From Perognathus longimembris pacificus (lineage: Eukaryota > Chordata > Mammalia > Rodentia > Heteromyidae): a stretch of 64,000 nucleotides of DNA. A program made the translations under genes and the position numbers. Location of the stretch: contig NC_063172.1 of the NCBI RefSeq assembly GCF_023159225.1, positions 61,252,828 through 61,316,827 of the forward strand. Direction: 5' to 3'. Under the pieces are notes generated by a model. It was not told where the DNA came from. It searched no databases and saw nothing but the letters and a program-made list of their open reading frames with translations. Positions 59,404 through 64,000 of this stretch are shown here, piece after piece (positions within the stretch are counted from its first letter, which is position 1; every line of letters begins with the position of its first letter).

Positions 59404-59639
59404 CTCTAGAATCTCACTGGCCAGATGTTTTTCTCTCACCTTCCCAGGCCTGTTCCCTCCTACTTTGGCTTTATCAGGACCTGCAGTTCCACTCGAGGCC
59501 GCTGGGGGGCTCTGTTTCACCATGGCCACTGTGGACACAGATTTATTCTCGGCTGTTAGTTAACTCCCTTTTCCAATCACCCTACAAGAGGTGCCTTCAA
59601 AGGCTATACATAGCTCCATCTCCTTGCCAGGACAGGGTG

Positions 59640-60330
59640 TAGATCCAGCACTGGCGGATCCCAGCCTGCACTGAGTGTCCGCCCTCCTCTTCACCAGGCT
59701 GGGCAGAAGCACTATTCCAACATGGAGCGCTGGCTCCCCTCCCCTCATTTCCACACTCCTCTGTGCTTCCTCCTTCCCCTCTGACCATTCCTTCTAGTCG
59801 TTTTCCTCCCTTACAGTCCCTTCTAATGGGTCTGGAGGTCCTGATTCCTCTCTTGACTTTGTGAAATCGATTCCACTGTGAACCAACCTGTGGGAGCCTC
59901 TCAGCTTCATGCGGGACCCATCCTACCTGTCTCCCCCTTGGCTGAGGACACCCCGCTGTAGTCCCCATCTGTGAGCCGCTTCCTTCCTTCCTGCAGGCTC
60001 GGGAGAGCGCCTTCCTTTGAAAAAGAGCTCCCTTGTCTACCCTGACCCGGTCCTGTCATCGCCAAATAAGGAAATGCACAGTCTTCTCTGCTCCATTACT
60101 CCACCACATCTTCTTGCCTAATTCCTGGTCGTCTGGTTGCACCCAGCACATCTTTATGAAACTGACATGATGATGTCATCCTTGGCCTCCCAATGACCTC
60201 ATCCGGTGAAGGCATCAGATTCCTTGATTCGAGCATGGCATCCTTGCCATTCCCCTTCCATCACAGTCCCCTCTCCCCTCCGTCACACCTGCACACCCTG
60301 GTTCATCCTCACTTCTCAGGGCCATTCTAT
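59640..60330 (+). mobile_element. possible L2 fragment
   Basis: GATGATGTCATCCTTGGCCTCCCAATGACCTCATCCGG ... CCCCTTCCATCACAG resembles the L2 coding end, but similarity is weak and the upstream part is unassigned. Confidence 0.3.
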
Positions 60331-60349
60331 TTACTAGTGAAAGCAACAC

Positions 60350-60590
60350 TGGTATGGAACGGCTAATGAACATTTATTTTGTATGGGGCAGAAAATAAGA
60401 TGATTTACAGGCATGATACCATCTGGTTCTCCTGATGAATTTTACAAGAGGAATGCAATTACTACCCCCAGTTTCAGATGAGAAAATTAAAAAGAAAGAC
60501 TTGGAGGTTTTTCAGAGGCTACTGAGGTGCTGAAGGAAATAGAGCTAATAAATTAGAGCCACACTCAAGCCCAGGTTCAAAGATTCCCAA
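60350..60590 (+). mobile_element. MIR SINE
   Basis: CTACCCCCAGTTTCAGATGAGAAAATTAAAAAGAAAGACTTGGAGG and GCCACACTCAAGCCCAGGTTCAAA match the order of the MIR core end. Confidence 0.65.
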
Positions 60591-60796
60591 AGCAATGACC
60601 TTTTGCCAGGGATGTATTCTCCTGTTTCTATTCTGGGGGAAAAAAACCAACACTGTTGTCTTTCTGTTTCTGATTTCACTTTAAATGTGAGACTTTCTCA
60701 GGCCTCTTGAGAGACTGCCTGTATCACTTACCTGTGCTTACGTACTTTCCTAAGGAAGTGCTTGGCCCTCATGAGGTGAACTCTCTTTCACTGGCG

Positions 60797-61258
60797 TGTG
60801 TGTGTGTGTGTGTGTGTGTGCATGTGTGTGTGTGTGTATGTGTATACTAGAGCCTGAAATCAGGCCATGGGTGTTAGCCCTTAGATTTTTTTCTCAAGGC
60901 TGGAACTCCACTGCTTGAGCTACAGCTCAACTTCTGGCTGTTTTGCTTAGAAATAGGAGTCCCATGGTGTTTTCTTCCCTGGGTCAGCTTTGAATCCGCT
61001 CAGATCCTAGCCTTCTGTGTAGCTAGTGTTATAGGTGCAATCCACCAGCACCCAGATCTCTTTCACTTTTTTGTGTGTCAGTTTTGGGGCTTGAACTCAT
61101 GGCCTGGACTCTTTTGCGGTGGTTCCACTTCTGATTTCCTGGTAGTTAATTGGAAATAGGGGTCTCATGGACTTTGCTGCTTATACTGGCTTTGGACTGC
61201 AACTATCAGATCTCAGACTCCTGAGTAGCTAGGATTACAGATATGAACTAACAGTGCC
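60797..61258 (-). mobile_element. two B1-Geo SINEs, the first with a (GT)n tail
   Basis: 60,797-61,056 starts with (GT)n broken by CAT and TAT. 61,062-61,258 is a shorter copy lacking part of the Geo half. Confidence 0.82.
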
Positions 61259-61262
61259 CTTC

Positions 61263-61686
61263 CTTTTTTTTTTTTTTTTTTTTGTCCCTGTATTGTGCAT
61301 TTGAATTCAGGGCCTAGTGCTTTACCACTTGAGCCCACACCTCCACTTCCAGATTGATAAGAGTCTCATGGAACTGGGTGCTGGTGGCTCACATCTGTTA
61401 TCTTAGCTACTCAGGAGGCTAAAACCTGAGGATCACTAGGCTGGAAAGTCTGTAAGACTCTTATCTCCAATTAACCATCCCCAAACTGAAAGTGGAGCTA
61501 TGGCTCAAAGTGGTAGAGCTCTAGCCTTGAGCACAAAAGCTCAGGCACAACACCCAGGCCAAAAAAAACCCAAAACAGTCCCATAGACTTTCTTGTCCAG
61601 GCAGGCTTTGAACCATTATCCTCAGATCTCAGCCTCTTGAGTAGCTACAATTAAATTACAAGCAGACAAGAGCCACTGGTTCCCAC
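61263..61686 (-). mobile_element. B1-Geo SINE split by an opposite-strand B1-Geo
   Basis: The host copy is at 61,263-61,374 and 61,566-61,686, with a 20-nt T run at its start. GAGTCTCATGG and CAGTCCCATAG flank the insert and are probably the target duplication. Confidence 0.8.
61375..61565 (+). mobile_element. B1-Geo SINE nested in inverse orientation
   Basis: Plus-strand copy from GGGTGCTGGTGGCTCACATCTG to CACCCAGGCC plus an A run. Because the host has the opposite strand, arms of the two copies can pair. Confidence 0.82.
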
Positions 61687-61804
61687 ATCCTTTTCATTTT
61701 TTTTAGTGAAACATTTATAATGTACACATAATCATGAAGGATTATACAATGCTCCCTAGGAACTCTCATACAATCCTAACAGAACCCACCAGTCCCCTTC
61801 TCCA

Positions 61805-61885
61805 CCTTCCCTGGTTATTCTGGAATTTGAACCCATATTTGCGATGTATATGTTCTACCATTTGAGCTATACTTCCAGCTCTTTC
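61805..61885 (-). mobile_element. ID-like SINE fragment
   Basis: TGGAATTTGAACCCATATTTGCGATG and TTCTACCATTTGAGCTATACTTCCAGC are decayed ID/Geo landmarks. Confidence 0.4.
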
Positions 61886-62127
61886 CACTGGATTATTTGG
61901 AAGTAAATCACAAAAATCAGTTCTTGTGTAAGTATAATCATGTATAGCACAATGACAGGTTCGTCAAGGACAGACTCTAAATATCATGGCTATCCCATGG
62001 ATTCTAATGGGGCTGGGAAGTCCCTATTAGATGTGATGTTGCAGCCTTCTGAATGTTATAACACATACAATACATACTTGATCATGGCAATACATCTCTA
62101 TCAGAGCTGGATTATTCATTTGCTTTT

Positions 62128-62327
62128 TTTTTTTGGCCAGTCCTGGGGACTGGACTCAGGGCCTGAGCACTGTCGCTGGCTTCTTCTTGCTCAAGGCTAG
62201 CACTCTGCCACTTGAGCCACAGCGCCCCTTCTGGCCATTTTCTGTATATGTGGTGCTGGGGAATCGAACCCAGGGCCTCATGTATATGAGGCAGGCACTC
62301 TTGCCACTAGGCCATATCCCCAGCCCC
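62128..62327 (-). mobile_element. IDL-Geo SINE
   Basis: Full dimer; TTCATTTGCTTTT is duplicated perfectly at 62,115-62,127 and 62,328-62,340. Confidence 0.93.
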
Positions 62328-62616
62328 TTCATTTGCTTTTTAATTGTCCTATAGTCAGTATTGTAGGTAAAGCCAGCAACACCCAATTCATGTTTGTCCT
62401 GTCTCCTCACTGCATCAAGTGGCCAGGTCAAGTGATTGTTCTCACCCGTCCAGGCCAGTGGCGGGCCATGCTAGAATGTTCTTTCAGTGAAGAAATAGCT
62501 TATTGAATAGCTTTTTTTTGAACATATCCTGAAAGTTAAGCAGAACATGGTTGTTTTGTGATATATAACTTAGAAATGGGACTCTTTCGTTACAAAAGGA
62601 GTTTACAGCTTAAAAC

Positions 62617-62880
62617 CGTGTGTGTGCGTGTGTGTGTGTGTGTGTGTATGTGTGTGTAGGTGCGTGGCCCAGTCATTAGTCCTGGGACCTAAACTCAGGG
62701 CCTGGCACTGGTCCTCAGAATTTTCCTCCAGGGCTGGCCTTCTAGTATTTGAGCCCCAGCTCACTTGTGGCTTTTTGGTGGCTAACTAATTGTAGATAAA
62801 AGTCTCTTGTACTTTTTCTGCCCAAGCTGGCTTTGAATTGCTATCCTCAGACATGACAGGCTAAAAAAACATAGTTCCTG
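62617..62880 (-). mobile_element. B1-Geo SINE with a (GT)n tail
   Basis: GTGTGTGCGTGTGTGTGTGTGTGTGTATGTG precedes the Geo half. The B1 half is shortened at its end. Confidence 0.8.
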
Positions 62881-63580
62881 GCTTTTTTTTTTAAAGGACT
62901 AGTTTAAAAAGCCTTAACCACAAATTTTTACTGTGCCCAATAGTTAAATAGAATTTCCTGGCCAGACCAAATTTCCTCAATTGTCTCATAAATCCTTTTT
63001 TTGTTTGAGTTTATATCTGCAGATTATGACTCAAACAACTCACATTTGATTATGTCCTTCTTTAAATCTTGCTTAATCTCCGGACTCTCTCTTCCTTCTT
63101 TTTCTTTTTTCCATCCACTTGTTGGTAACAAGACTTTGTTCTGTGAAATAGCTCACATTCTCAATTTTGCTGATGAATAATATCTACTATGATTATCTCC
63201 CTATAAAAAACATGAAGCTGAGGGTAAGATCCAGGGGAATGGCCTGGTTCAAGGTGTTTTTATGTTTTATTGTTTGTAGACAGCTTCATCAGTAATACGT
63301 ATGGAAATTATGTAGATAATTTGCATGAGAAATCTTGTCTACATAATTGATTACCAGCTTAATTCTTTTATCTGGCCAACTTGTAGATAATGTCATTTCA
63401 TGCAGATAGTCAACCATTCCCTCACATTGAACATGCACAGAAATCAACTGTCCTTTGCCCAAGACAAGTACTCCCTCTCGCCACCCCTGTTCTGTCTTTT
63501 CTTTTGTTCTTTTAAATCACTTAATCTCTAAATCTCAGTCACCTTGCACTTCTTCTCACTTTAATGCTCTTTTAATTTTA

Positions 63581-63583
<3 letters not shown>

Positions 63584-63658
<75 letters not shown>

Positions 63659-63882
63659 ATGGGGCTTGAATTTAGGGCCTGGGCACTGTCCCTGGGCTTT
63701 CACTGAAGGCTAGCATTCCACCACGTTGAGCCATACCTCTATTTCTGGTTTTCTGGTGGTTAATTGGAGATAAGAATCTCACAGACTTTCCTGCCCTGGC
63801 TGGCTTTGAACTATGATCCTTAAACCTCAGCCTCCCGTGTAGCTAGAATTACAGGTATGAGCTACAAGAGCCTGACTCTTTG
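63584..63882 (-). mobile_element. B1-Geo SINE with a (CT)n tail
   Basis: A 67-nt (CT)n run at 63,587-63,653 stands where the tail should be; Geo (63,654-63,765) and B1 halves follow. Confidence 0.85.
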
Positions 63883-63892
63883 TTTCTTTATT

Positions 63893-64000
63893 TTAAAGAT
63901 GAGGCCTTATTACATTGTCCAGGCTGGCCTGAAACTCTTGGATTCAAGTGATCCTTTTTCCTTAAGCCTCCTGACTGAATAGCTGGGATTACAGACCTGA
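63893..64000 (-). mobile_element. B1-type SINE, cut by the window end
   Basis: GTCCAGGCTGGCCTGAAACTCTTGGATTCAAGTGATCC and AGCTGGGATTACAGACC are reverse-orientation 7SL/B1 landmarks. Confidence 0.7.

Larger units (their letters stand above)
53560..64000 (+). other. CHD7: presumed start of CHD7 intron 1
   Basis: Downstream of the island the DNA becomes AT-rich and is free of SINEs until 54,741. The stretches 53,900-54,740, 54,948-55,948, 56,883-57,349 and 62,881-63,583 show no recognisable repeat or exon, apart from a weak MIR-like trace at about 55,215-55,300. Calling it intron 1 depends on the CHD7 assignment of the island. Confidence 0.5.

Overview
This is mammalian nuclear DNA. It has three spliced exons, long introns, a CpG-island promoter and heavy interspersed-repeat content. 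The repeats point to a heteromyid or geomyid rodent (superfamily Geomyoidea: kangaroo rats, pocket mice, pocket gophers). The commonest young repeat is a dimeric SINE whose left half is a tRNA-Ala/ID-like monomer and whose right half is a 'Geo' monomer; this is the architecture described for IDL-Geo, which was reported as restricted to Geomyoidea. I name the superfamily from that repeat and do not name a species.

Layout. From 1 to about 28,040 is the 3' half of RAB2A on the + strand: coding exons at 4084-4195, 24348-24416 and 26751-26846, then a 3' UTR of about 1.2 kb. Together the exons encode residues 122-212 of the small GTPase (numbering from the human protein) and end in the prenylated Cys-Cys. 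Exon 1 through the exon carrying the start of the NKSD motif lie upstream of the window. From about 28,040 to 51,700 is an intergenic stretch of SINEs, L1 fragments, one solo LTR (36,691-37,228), a 33-copy 27-bp minisatellite (43,579-44,466) and a CpG-rich block next to it. From about 51,760 to 53,560 is a strong TATA-less CpG island. By conserved mammalian gene order (RAB2A then CHD7, same strand) it is most likely the CHD7 promoter with its non-coding first exon, and the rest of the window would be CHD7 intron 1. No CHD7 coding exon is present, so this call rests on synteny plus promoter character.

Repeats. Two SINE types share the Geo right half: IDL-Geo (about 190-210 bp) and a 7SL/B1-like head joined to Geo (called B1-Geo here, about 230 bp). 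Many IDL-Geo copies keep 10-16 bp target-site duplications. The 3' tails of B1-Geo copies have repeatedly become (GT/CA)n or (CT)n microsatellites. L1 fragments of several ages occur on both strands, the youngest being a 5'-truncated minus-strand copy at 32,469-35,082 that is itself interrupted by an IDL-Geo. Old L2 and MIR fragments are recognisable in places.

Most long open frames here are not genes. They arise from the Geo and B1 repeats, from the GC-rich island, and from the minisatellite, whose 27-bp unit has no stop codon in several frames. I see no intact tRNA, rRNA or snoRNA gene and no protein gene other than RAB2A. The most interesting non-genic object is the minisatellite: nearly every unit carries an inverted CCAAT box, it is CpG-dense, and it lies about 8 kb upstream of the presumed CHD7 promoter.
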